Positions 12,391 through 23,501 of a stretch of 64,000 nt of DNA are shown piece by piece (position 1 is the first letter of the stretch; every line of letters begins with the position of its first letter). Location of the stretch: contig NC_030385.2 of NCBI RefSeq assembly GCF_001625215.2, forward strand, positions 33,195,598-33,259,597, read 5' to 3'. The position numbers and the translations under genes are program-made. The DNA comes from Daucus carota subsp. sativus. Lineage: Eukaryota; Streptophyta; Magnoliopsida; Apiales; Apiaceae. The notes beneath the pieces were generated by a model. It saw nothing but the letters and a program-made list of their open reading frames with translations. It ran no database searches and was not told the DNA's origin.

Positions 12391-13035
12391 CTTGAATCTT
12401 CTTGTTCACTTTCAAAGCCCAGAACACCAAAAAAGAGTGAAATCCAATCAAACTGCAAGAAAAGATAAGAACAAAAAGGGCAACCAAAGGGGTTGTTTTA
12501 AAGATCATAAAGGGTGATTATATCTGGGGTTTTTAAGAGAGAGAGGAGGAATCAAAATTTAACGAAAAACAAACAGAAAGAATAGGGGAAAATGAGGACC
12601 CAAGAAGAAAGAAATAGGAGAGTAGGACCCTGTTGTCTACATTAGCTAGCCCTTCACCACATTCTTGTTTGTGTGATTTCTGAGAAAATGAGAGCTGGGG
12701 TTGCAGGAAAAAGACCTTCGGTATTAATGTATGTGTGTATGTAATTTGTGTGTGTGTGTGTGTAAGCGTAAGAGTGAGGAGGTTGGGTCAGTGTACTTTG
12801 GCTGTTTCAGTAAGAGACAAGTTTGATTTAATAACAAACTCTTTTCAGTTTAAAGATGAATGAGATGAGACGAGACTGGTCACTGCAGTCATGTGCAAGT
12901 CCTCATTCTCTCTTGACCATTTTTACAACAACTTTCTTTTTTCCTTTTTCTTGGTCTTGTTGGCAATCTTATTCCACCTCTTCTTTCTAAGGTTATTGTC
13001 GGACTTAAATCCCGAGTTTTAAATTATTTTCAATT
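12391..13035. promoter_or_regulatory. Polygalacturonase 5' leader and promoter region
   Basis: The stretch upstream of the polygalacturonase start contains CT/GA-rich sequence (12530-12625) and a (TG)8 microsatellite at 12747-12762. No TATA element can be assigned with confidence. No coding sequence is seen. Confidence 0.35.
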
Positions 13036-13865
13036 TTAAGTACATATTATTGATTTATCATTCCCTCGGGAATGGATGACCGGGTTTGAGGACATATCGT
13101 TGATTTATTATTAAAAATTGTTAGGATTAAGGTTTTCTTTTCTATCTCGTTTTCAGAGTTAGACTCCCGTATTAGGGTTTCAGCCGTCATTTTTCCGCCT
13201 CCCAGATCTTCATCTTTTCATCAATTAACCCCTTCGCTCTCTCATCCTCTCTATTATTTTACTAGTTTTTCAATAAAACCAAGATCTAATCTTGTTTGAG
13301 TACCTTGTTATCAAGATTGTTTGCCCATCATTTTGGGATGTCAATGTGTGCCTATCTTTTTGGGATGTTAGTGTGTTATGTAACTTATGTTTTCGTATTT
13401 TTATGTGTCTTGATGTGTCGTTCGATTATCAATCTGAAAAGGATTTATAAGATATTTTGGGAAATCGATAAGACTCGCATCGATTTCGGAACGATGGTGG
13501 ATACCGCAAAAGCTCACCTTTCACAACAAATAATTGTTCATGTTTTGGGGACGTTTGGTGCTCCAGGATCAGTTGATTTGACTGATAGTTCTGAACATTG
13601 GGCTATAGATGATGCTTACGTGAAGGTCAATTGCGAGACTACTAGTTTCATAACTGATGCAATGCAGGTTGGATTGCTCGAGATATCATTGTAATACTTT
13701 TTAGATTAAAGAATATGAATATTCTATTTGTGATCTGAAAACAAAACGACTATTTGTTTAGTTCGTTTTTTGTTTCACAATCAGATTGTAGTTGACAATT
13801 CGGGGGTTTGTCCCGGCTGGGTTTGCGATTCGTATTAATAAAATCCTTTGTTTGTCAAAAAAAAT
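13036..13865 (+). mobile_element. LINE-like retroposon 3' fragment
   Basis: The stretch ends with 'attaataaaatcctttgtttgtc' followed by a short A-run at 13858, the form of a retroposon 3' end. A frame at 13296-13694 includes WAIDDAYVKVNCETTSFI, which loosely recalls the start of the RNase H-like domain found at the C terminus of plant LINE polyproteins (W...WVKVN-D). No reverse transcriptase motif remains. The call is tentative: a decayed host gene tail is possible. Confidence 0.35.
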
Positions 13866-13941
13866 TTGTTATTTATGCTAAATTATAACTATAACTTCAT
13901 TTATTTTAACACAATTATCGTATCACAACCATCGGACATGC

Positions 13942-14110
13942 TTTTTTTTTTTTGTCATAAAAACGGTTGTATAAAACCAAATCGAAAGTTACAAATCCGG
14001 ATGGACAGAGTTTCCTTCGTTCAAGAAAATATATCATCTAACCGAAAGTATGTAAATACTCCGGACGTTTAGATAACATAGCCTTTCAAGTCAGAAGAGA
14101 TAACTCACAA
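13942..14110 (-). repeat. Poly(A)-tailed retroposon 3' end, minus orientation
   Basis: Read on the minus strand, a segment with 'cggttagatgatatattttcttgaacgaagg' halves ends in a run of about 12 A (plus-strand T-run 13942-13953). A similar core occurs at 15835-15930 (plus) and 22310-22400. The 5' limit is unclear; AT-rich debris continues to about 15400. Confidence 0.45.
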
Positions 14111-15454
14111 AAAAAGGGCCTCGTTAAAACCCCTCAAGAGTAAAACCCTGTGGGAAAAAACTCAAGGGGGAAAAAGAGTGCCCTACAAAAATTACATCGA
14201 TTATAAAACAGACTAAAAATAGATGTCTTCTTTAATAAAACACCCATAAGAGGTCCCGCTATCAATATTTTTCCACTTGCGTACCCTGAAAAAATACAAT
14301 ACAAAAAAGAAAATAATAAGTTCATACAGAAAATAAAACTATCTAAAGCAAATGAGAAAAAGAGTCAACAAACTCATAATTAAAATATAATATAAATATT
14401 AAAGAATAAGGAAAGTAAAATAAAACTAATTTAAAATAAATCTTTAAAAATCTACACCAAAGAGATAGTGAGATCTCTTTGGTTAGATACCTAATAAAAT
14501 AATACATAATAGAATTTAAATCTCAACGGATAAAATCAAAAAATATTAAAATTTTAATAAGAAAGTATAATTGAAAACTGAAAACATATCAAACCATATC
14601 TATTTGGATATAAGACAAAATTTTGGCAAACAAATGTATCCTGATAAATCATATAAAATACTAACTAAAAATGGATAACAAAAAAGAAAGGAGGAATAAA
14701 TTGAGATAAATCAGCATTAAAACCACGATTTGTTACCCAATTCATCAAATAACAATCAATTTTTATAAAACTGAAGCATAAATCATGCACAATATAAGTC
14801 AAAAATATTTTTCGGTCAATCTTGAAAACAACATGCATTGAAGAATAATTAAAATTAATAAAGCTAAAACGTAAATCCAGCCTAAATATTATACAAAGAT
14901 ATCATGAGTTACCACCATCGAGTTACCACCACCGATGACCGCCGTGAACCATCATGGACTAGGTTTTGGAGAAGAAAAATATAATTTGGTATTCACCAAC
15001 ATATAATTTGGTATTCACCAATAGCCATAGAGGTACAAAACCACAAAGGGTACATCAAATCATATCAAGGGCCCCATGAATATAATTCAGGTACATAACA
15101 TTGAAATTGATCAAGAAACTAACATAACAAATTGCATATAACTATAATACTTGTTTAAGGACGGGAGAGCCAAAAGAAGTCTGAACAATGAAACGAAATT
15201 GAGATTTCCATCAACCCCTGTAATACCTGTTTAATCGGGTCTGAACAAAAATTAATTGACAGAGAAAAGAGAAGATCACCTGTTATAACTCCAAGAGATT
15301 GAAGGGTGATTCAGCGGGTACATAACAGAGAAAAGGGTTTGTTATACCCACTCTTTCTAATCTATCCCCCTGGGAACTCTTCTATCGGACATGCTCTTTA
15401 AATCACTAAATCACGAAGATAATGCAACGAATCCGGTTTCAGAAAGGAAAGCGC
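14110..15454. other. Decayed repeat-rich intergenic DNA
   Basis: No gene is supported. A short direct repeat of 'ataatttggtattcaccaa' occurs near 14980 and 15001, and 'gagttaccaccatc' is repeated near 14907. The stretch 14118-14190, read on the minus strand, has the 'cccacagggtttt...aacgaggc' composition common in plant retroelement tails, but no element could be delimited. Confidence 0.3.
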
Positions 15455-15625
15455 GTTGATTGTGCCTTAATTGAGGGCGGTAATTGTGCCTCGTTAATTA
15501 TGCCTCTTTATTGAGGGCGTAAATTGTGCCTCAATTATTGAGGGCGTAATTTGTGCCTATTTATTGAGGGCGTTAATTGGGCCTTATTTGAGGGCGTTAA
15601 TTGTGTCTTAATTAAGGATATTAAT
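15455..15625. repeat. Degenerate ~30-bp tandem repeat
   Basis: Five to six variants of a unit built on 'ttgagggcgttaattgtgcct' follow each other with drift and small length changes. The array is non-coding and lies downstream of the ABCB gene. Confidence 0.7.
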
Positions 15626-15739
15626 ATTTTATTATGATGCCTTAATTAAGAGCTTAATTGTCTCAATCATGAGTTATCATGATTGTGCGAATATTTTGAT
15701 GTAATCTATTAAATATATCGACTTATATTCTTTTTGTTT

Positions 15740-15950
15740 ATGTTGTTTTATTTTCAGGATTCTTGGAAGAAGGCCGGTTTTCTTTTCGGACATTAAAGTT
15801 TTATTGTCTAAATTTCCCCGGTCATCTTGCATGTCCAACGGTTAGATAATAAGTTTTCTTGAATGAAAGAATTATTACGGTGAATTGCCGATTCTCGTTG
15901 AGATTTATTCTCATTTTCAAAAAAAAAAATAAAATAAAATAAAATAAAAT
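15740..15950 (+). repeat. Poly(A)-tailed retroposon 3' end, plus orientation
   Basis: A segment with 'aacggttagataataagttt' and 'tcttgaatgaaagaa' ends in an A-run that grades into AAAAT repeats at 15920-15950, a typical retroposon tail. The core resembles the pieces at 13942-14110 and 22310-22400. Confidence 0.45.
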
Positions 15951-16268
15951 AAGAGGCTTAAGATGGTGCTTCAAGATGCACATTGCATAATGTTAAAATT
16001 AAAAAACAGATGAACGGCAATAAAGAAGTGCGATGAGAGTTCTAACAAACGATAGAGAGATTTTCAAATATATGTACATTTTTTGTCACCACGGTCTCAA
16101 ACCACCAATTGATATGATAAAACAAAGGATGTATAACTCATCCGATTTTGACAAGAATTCATAGCTAGTTAAGTTGCAGTTCCTATTGCACATTCTGTTC
16201 ATTTGCAGAATAGAATTGTAATGACATTGATCAAGTCCCTGCCTTGGACTCTTATCAGATTCTTAAGA

Positions 16269-19200
16269 TTAACTGTTGGTTTGAAGTGCAACTAAGGATG
16301 CATAGACACCATCTTTGATGTTCATCAAGCTCTCATGCTTTCCTTTCTCTACAATGACTCCATTCTTCACCACAGCGATCACATCCGCACCTCGGATAGT
16401 AGATAACCTATGTGCCACCACTACTGTGGTCCGATGCACCATCACACCATCTAATGCATTCTGAACCACTCTCTCGGATTCAGCATCTAGAGCACTAGTG
16501 GCCTCGTCTAGAAGCAGTATCTTGGGATTTTTTACTATAGCACGTGCAATGGCCACACGCTGCTTTTGTCCACCAGATAGCTGTATCCCTCTCTCCCCTA
16601 CTACAGTATCATAACCCTGTAATTGCATCATATGAAGGTTGATTAATGAGGTATTTTGTCTTAAAACAGGTCTAGTTTGACTGGTTGATATGGAATACTA
16701 GAGATTATATTACAGAGATATGCATTAATGCCTGGTATTTTAATAACTGTAATATTCTAGGTAAAGAATTTAACATTAGGAACCGCTTTATTTAATTTCA
16801 TTATTTAACCTTCAGTTATAACACCTTCAGATGTGCTCATCACTAAGGAATATGAGATATTTCAGGATGCAAAGGGTACTTTACTCTGTTGTTAAAATTT
16901 ATGCAAAGGGTACTTTATGCTAGAAGAGTACTCGAGGATATAAGTAGCGCATGATATTACAAATCAATTAGTTAAAAAATAGTAACTTATACTCATATAG
17001 CTTCTCTAACCTGTTGTAACCCACAAATGAAATCGTGGGCATTAGCCAACCTCGACGCATTTATTATCTCTGCTTCAGTTGCACCTCCTTCCTTTCCATA
17101 AGCAATGTTAGCTCGAATTGTCTCATTAAACAATGCTGGCTCTTGACTCACAAGTCCCATTTGTTGCCTTAGCCACTTCAATTGGAATTTTTGTATCTCA
17201 ATCCCATCAAGCAAAATATGACCTGAATTCGGCTCATAAAATCTCTGCAGCAACGAGATCACAGTTGATTTGCCGCTTCCACTTTCTCCAACCAGGGCAA
17301 CAGTCTACAACAATAACCACAAGACATAAAAAATTTAGAGTTGTGTACTCCAGTAAATATAGTAACACTCAGCCACTACCTTCTAGATATGTATAAACAT
17401 TTAGAGATGAGAAATGATAGGCCTACCTTGCCACTATGAATTTTTAAGCAGAGGTCTCGGAAAATTTGAACGTCTGGTCTCGTTGGATAAGTAAAATTAA
17501 TATTTCGTAGCTCAATGTTTCCCTTAACATTGTCGAGCGTCATCCCTGACTCGTCACATGGATCTATCTTTGATTTTCGGTCTAAAATTGAGAAGATAGA
17601 AGTAGTGGCATTACTGGCTTTGCTTTTATCTGCTGCAAAAGAACCCGACTGAGAAATTCCAGTAGCTGCCATGGTCAGTGCAAAGAAAACCTGAAAGATA
17701 AAAAAATTCTCAGAATAATTGAATCCTACATAAAAAACAATAACAACATGTGGAATTGTGTACTTAACACGAAAAACATTCGTAAATGTTGTTTTTCCAT
17801 CCTGAACAAGCCGGGCTCCAGCATAAAAAGTAGTTGCATGGACACAAAATAGAAAGGTAAAGGATATCCCCACTCCACACCCAGTAATTAATCCTTGCTT
17901 TATCCCTGCTCCAAGAGGAGCTTGACATTTCCTTCTGTAGAGGTCCATAACTTTCTCTTCAGCACCGAAAGAAGCAACAGTTCTGATACTCCCAACTGCA
18001 TCATTGGCAACTTGACTTGCTTCCTCGTACATCAGCTGCAGACATTTGAGATCTTAATGATATAAGTAAATAGATACAATATAGATCTCGCAACTTGCTA
18101 AAACAGTTCTTAATAAATTGGTATCTATTAACAACATTTTTCTCTACATCTATTTAGGTATGGTTTATATTTAAACAATTATCTAATTGTAAGATGTGGT
18201 TTATAGTTAAAACAGTGACACACCAGTTGCAGTATATATGATTATGAGTTGAAGTACAAACCTTTGAATCTGCCCCAAAACCTTTCCTAAATTTGACTTG
18301 AATATATTCATTAACTCCTACAAAAGGTAGCAAAGCAAAGAAAACAAGTGCCAACTGCCAACATGCTGTAAAAGCGATAACCAGACCAGCAACCGCTGTT
18401 GCTGCATCTTGAACGATCTGTGCAAGTGTGTCTCCAACTAAAGCACTCACTGTGGCGGCATCTGCATAAAGCCTAGCACTGATAGCTCCACTAGAATTCT
18501 CATGTTCATCAAACCAGCCTACCTCCATCCTAACCACTTTATCAAAGCACATAGATCTGATCCTTCTTACTAACTTACTCCCAGCCACCGCAAAAAAGTA
18601 TGACCTTGCTGGAAACACTAAGACTGTTGCCACTCCAAGGCCTACAAACACTAGTGACCAAAACTTTGAATCCTTCCTCAGCTCATGCGGTGGCTCATAG
18701 AATGTTTTTATCATGCCAGATATCAAAATGCCAAAGATCGGCAATATGGTACCACCAATGATAGCAAATACGGATCCTAGCATCAAAACTGGTACCTCAG
18801 GCTTATTGAGATGAGCAAGCCTACGAAGTGGTACTTTCTTGGATTTATCAGATTTTTGCTGGATAGGAGCTTGAGGCTCTCCAATTGTGATCTCAGGAGC
18901 AGTAAGTCCCGTTGGTAGACGGAATGAGACAGATAGTGATCGCCGGCTGCTATTCCCTACAGTAGATGATCCTTGACTTAAAGAACGCTGGTATGACATT
19001 CGTTGACTCAGTTGTCTACCGGAAAGAGTAATGTCTGATGTGTCTTCTGTATCTATGCTTTCATTGTTCACATCTTGAACAAGTAGAAGCTGAGAGTACG
19101 CTCCTTCAGGGTTCTTTAGTAAATTAGAATGTGATCCTGATGAATAACAGTTCAATTTATCAACAAACTTTATTACAATAATAAATATTATTTTCATCAG

Positions 19201-21849
19201 GCAATTTTGCACATCAAATAAAATGCACTAGTGTGATCACTCCAATTACATATTATATCTGCAAGATACACTACCTTTTTCAATCACCTTTCCGTTGTGA
19301 ATCACTGCAATCATATCGGCATTCCTTACTGTGCTTAAGCGATGCGCCACTATGACAGTCGTTCTGTTAGCCATTATCCTGTCTAATGCCTCTTGCACAA
19401 TTCTCTCTGATTCTGCATCAAGTGCACTTGTTGCTTCATCTAGAAGTAAAATCCGTGGGTCCTTTAATATTGCTCTGGCGATAGCAACTCTTTGCTTTTG
19501 CCCACCTGAAAGCTGAGTTCCATGTTCACCAACCATGGTGTCTAGTCCCTGAATATTTCTTAAAGTCAAGCAACAATATGCAGCACTATATTTGCAATAT
19601 GAGGAAAGAGGGAAACAATAAAAGAGAAGCCAAAATATTAACTATGGCTTTTGTTCATAAAGATGGGGAAAATATCAAATGGCAAACAATATAAATAAAT
19701 CAGACAATGATTTCAGTGGATGAAAACCTGAGGAAGATTATTAATAAATTTGCTAGCGTTTGCTATCTCAGCTGCTGCTTTTATTTCTTCAGTAGTTGCA
19801 CCATCTTTACCGTATGCTATGTTTTCTCTAATGGTGGCTGCAAACAGTACAGGTTCTTGACTGACAAGACTTATTTTACCTCTGATCCACTTCAGCTGGA
19901 ACTCCTTGAGATTAGTTCCATCTATAAGAACTTCACCAGCTTGTGGATCATAGAATCTCTCTATCAGACTGATAACTGTAGACTTCCCACTTCCACTCTG
20001 TCCAACCAAAGCCGTCGTAGTGCCATTAGGAATGAAAAGAGAGAATCCACTAAAGATCTGCTCATCTCTTCTAGCTGGATATGTAAAGAAGACATCTCTC
20101 AACTCCACATCTCCACATATATCATCAAACTTCTTTCCCCTAGTATCATATGCATCTATTTCTGGCTTTCTATTTATAGTTTCAAACATTTTGAATGCTG
20201 CAGCTTTGCCTGCTGCAAATGCACTCACACAGGGCGAAGCCTGTCCTAGGGACCTGACAATGTTTATTGCAAACAAGAGTTCAGCAAATATTATAAAAAT
20301 AATCTATGGAACTTAATGTAGTTTTAGCGCACTTCTAGGAGTATAAAGTATAACATTTCACTTGTTTAACAACATTTAAAAAGATAATCTTTCTAAGAAG
20401 CAAGTAGTATACAAGCTTTAGGAATCATATGAAAGTATCAGTGGTGCAACTCACGTGGAGCCAAACAGCACGCCAAGAATAACATTGAATACGTCGCCAC
20501 CAGTATAACCTTTTTCCAGTATCATCTTTGCACCAAACCATACAGCTAAAGCATAATTGTAGAATAAAATAGAGATAACTACACCAAAACCAATTCCAGT
20601 AATCAAGCCTTCTTTTACACGTAACTTATATACACTTGCAAGAGAGTTGCTGAAATTGACCAGTGCTTGTCTTTCCCCAGTGAATGATGCAACCTAGACA
20701 GGTATCAGAATTGTAGTAACAATAAGTAAAGCTCTCTCAACAATTAACCAAAACTACTCTTAGCACTGCATATAAATAAAGTTGTGCAGTTCAGTCTAAA
20801 CATGTTTAGTCCCAGTCAAGACCCGCAGAGCAGAAATGACATACTGTTCGAATTGAACCAATTGTCTGTTCAACTATTGTCGCAGCTTTTGCATAAGCAG
20901 TTTGTTCCCGTACAGCTATCTTAGAGATGAAAAGTGACATAATTCCAGCACCTAATACAAGGAGAGGAATGGCAGACAGCATGACAAGTGTGAGAAGCCA
21001 TCCTTTAGTGAAAGCTATGGAAAAGCCTGCGATGAATGTCGTGAACAGTTGTGCACATCTACCAACCTAGCAAAAACAAGACATAAGAAAAAGGAAAAAA
21101 GACTCGATCATGAAACTATCATAGTTTTAGTTGTGGTACCTTCTCGCCCATAGCATCTTGTATGAGAATGGTATCACCAGACATTCTAGCAATGACTTCT
21201 CCTGTATTCGTTTCAACATCAAAGAAAGTGACATCTTGTCTCAGAATATTTTTGAGATAGAGGCTTCTTATCCGTGCAGCCTGTCTCTCTCCTGTGACAA
21301 TCCAGCAAGACATCTCTGACAAACACATAAAAAGGAACATTCGATTATCAAACTTATTAAAGGGCAATCCAACTACACATCCGCTTCTAAATATATGAAG
21401 TTGAGAAAACTTACGGAAGAATACTCCCACACCTGCCCCTATTCCCAGATACACATATTTCAGCGATACCTAAACGCGCAACCAACTTAAACATTAAGAT
21501 TCAACCAAAAATTTGTACTAAGCTAAATATACTGCACATGTAACCGATACAAGTAGATCCTAAATACCTTGGAAACTTCATGGACCACGTTGCTGGTATA
21601 TTGGTTTTTACCAAAAGCATCAGTCATTTCTCCTACGAGAATAGTCATGAGAGGATTACATAAGCCATGAGCAACAGCACCAATTGTACCAAGAATCATC
21701 AATATCACATCTGTGGAATCTGCAAAAGAGAAAAGCTTGTAAAAAGGGACTGCACCCCCACTCTTTTTTTCCTTTCCTATACTAGAATTCTCATGATTCT
21801 CAGAGTTCCTGTCAGCTTCTTGGCTTCTTGATGCAGTTGCTGTATTCAT
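16269..21849 (-). CDS. Full-size ABCB (P-glycoprotein/MDR-like) transporter
   Basis: ATP-driven membrane exporter; plant relatives of the ABCB4/11/21 group carry auxin and other small molecules across the plasma membrane, though the substrate here is unknown. Reading 5' to 3', twelve exons are 21849-21568, 21469-21415, 21315-21140, 21066-20845, 20693-20455, 20253-19728, 19548-19275, 19136-18262, 18035-17769, 17690-17427, 17304-17011 and 16616-16269. All have GT/AG borders and sum to 1273 residues, normal for the family. Order is TMD1-NBD1-linker-TMD2-NBD2. Walker A motifs are GQSGSGKST (409-417) and GESGSGKST (1066-1074). Both signatures ([15 protein letters not shown]) and both Walker B/D-loops ([12 protein letters not shown]) are intact, and H-loops read VAHRLST. 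A serine-rich linker around 620-660 is typical. Nothing looks broken. Confidence 0.96.
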
Positions 21850-23501
21850 CTTAAAATTTCCGATATTGAACCCGAAAAATTCAGGAACTTATCTTATCAA
21901 AAGTTGAAGGGAATACAGTACAAGAATTTGCAAAACCAGAAGGTGAATAGACTATATGAGTAAGTAATAATGGTCTAACAGAAAAGAAGGTGAAACAAAT
22001 GTTAGAAAAAAAAATTCAAAGTAAAGAATTAGGAATTAGCCAAAGAAACAAGTAAGAAAACATCCAAAATTCACATTTATGGTTACCATCTTTCAACTAA
22101 TACCCATCACTTCTAAACAAATTAATACATGCAGACAGATTAGAGTACTGCTCTCCCAACCAATTATTCATACTTTCCTTCTCTGAATCTCCGATTCATT
22201 ATTTGACATTTCAAAACTTTCAAAAACAAGTTAATTTAAGAGTATCATTTATGGGTATTCTTTTTTCATTCATTTAAGATTCATTGTCTAAAAATCCGGA
22301 GTTATGCCTGTATGACTTTCGGTTAGGTAATAAACTTTCTTGAAATAAAGAAATCCCGGATGCGATTTATTGTATTTCGATACAATTCATCTACGAATAT
22401 GTAGACCTTACAAAAATAAAATGTAACTATTTTTTATATAAAAATCAATATCGCCATCTACATTCACCCACACTTCAACACATGTCGATTAGATATTGAT
22501 AAGTCTCATCATTTCAACCATTTTTCTATCGTTTTCCTAATGTTTTATACATTTTTTTCAATCTCCGTGTCGAACAAACAGGAGAGAGAGCACTTCTGTT
22601 CATCACAGTGTTGAGTTCAAAATATTGACTTTCTCCTGTAGCTTCTCTCTTTTACATTCTACTAAAAAATTGGGTGTCCAAGGATAAATATTAAAAGAAC
22701 ATTACTATTACGAGGATCATAAAAATGCAGAAAATTAAAATGCTTTACTACGCGGGACACAAATGAAACCTTGCCCAAGATGAACTGATTCAGTAAGGAA
22801 TTTGTTCCACTGTCCTTGAGCTCCCCAGCACGCACAACCTAAAAAATTCATCAAAATTTATAAAATTCATTAGTTTTTAGTAACAAAAATTAAAATCGTT
22901 ATCAAAATTCATAGCACCTGTAGTGTGAAGATAAAAGGCAGCATCCTAGTCAGCACGATAAGAGAGAGTAGAATGAAAGATTATCCTGAAAAACATGGAT
23001 GTTCGTCAGCGGAGAAGATAGTCAAAGTTATTGCGGACGTGAGGCGGTTCCATACTTCCATTACATTGCATCGCACATTTACGCAAATTGACAAGTATAT
23101 CAGGACTCACAAGCCATTAAACTGGTTAAGAAACACGTAGAAGTCTCGAAACAAACCCAACTCAAAGAGTCAAATATATTTATAATAATATAATTTATTT
23201 ATTTTTATTATTTAATACATTTTATTTTTTAGAAATATCATTAATATTATAAATATTATGACTTATAAAACATATCATATTATTTTTCATACAAAAGTCA
23301 AATTAAATTCATTTTGATTTTAAAAAATATTCTATATATCGCTTTTAATTTTAATATATTTAAAATAAATTACGAAAAAAAGGAAAAGGAAAAGATACTA
23401 TAAAAGGAGGAAAAGAGAATGATACATACAAACCCTAATACTCCCTTGTTCTCTGTATCTTCGATTCCGATCTTCACACAATCTGCATTATCATCACCAA
23501 C
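21850..23501. other. Intergenic region between ABCB and CRNKL1
   Basis: These two genes are divergent, so both promoters should lie here. 22310-22400 holds a third copy of the retroposon core seen at 13942-14110 and 15740-15950. A 71-residue open frame at 22925-23140 matches nothing I recognise. 23160-23400 is extremely AT-rich. Confidence 0.4.
22310..22400 (+). repeat. Retroposon core copy
   Basis: The piece contains 'ctttcggttaggtaataaac' and 'ctttcttgaaataaagaaat', matching the cores at 13942-14110 (minus) and 15835-15900 (plus). No clear poly(A) tail remains. Confidence 0.35.

Noticed and set aside
14118-14190. LTR-retroelement tail
   Set aside because: Composition recalls retroelement ends, but no paired terminal repeats, primer-binding site or coding remains could be identified.
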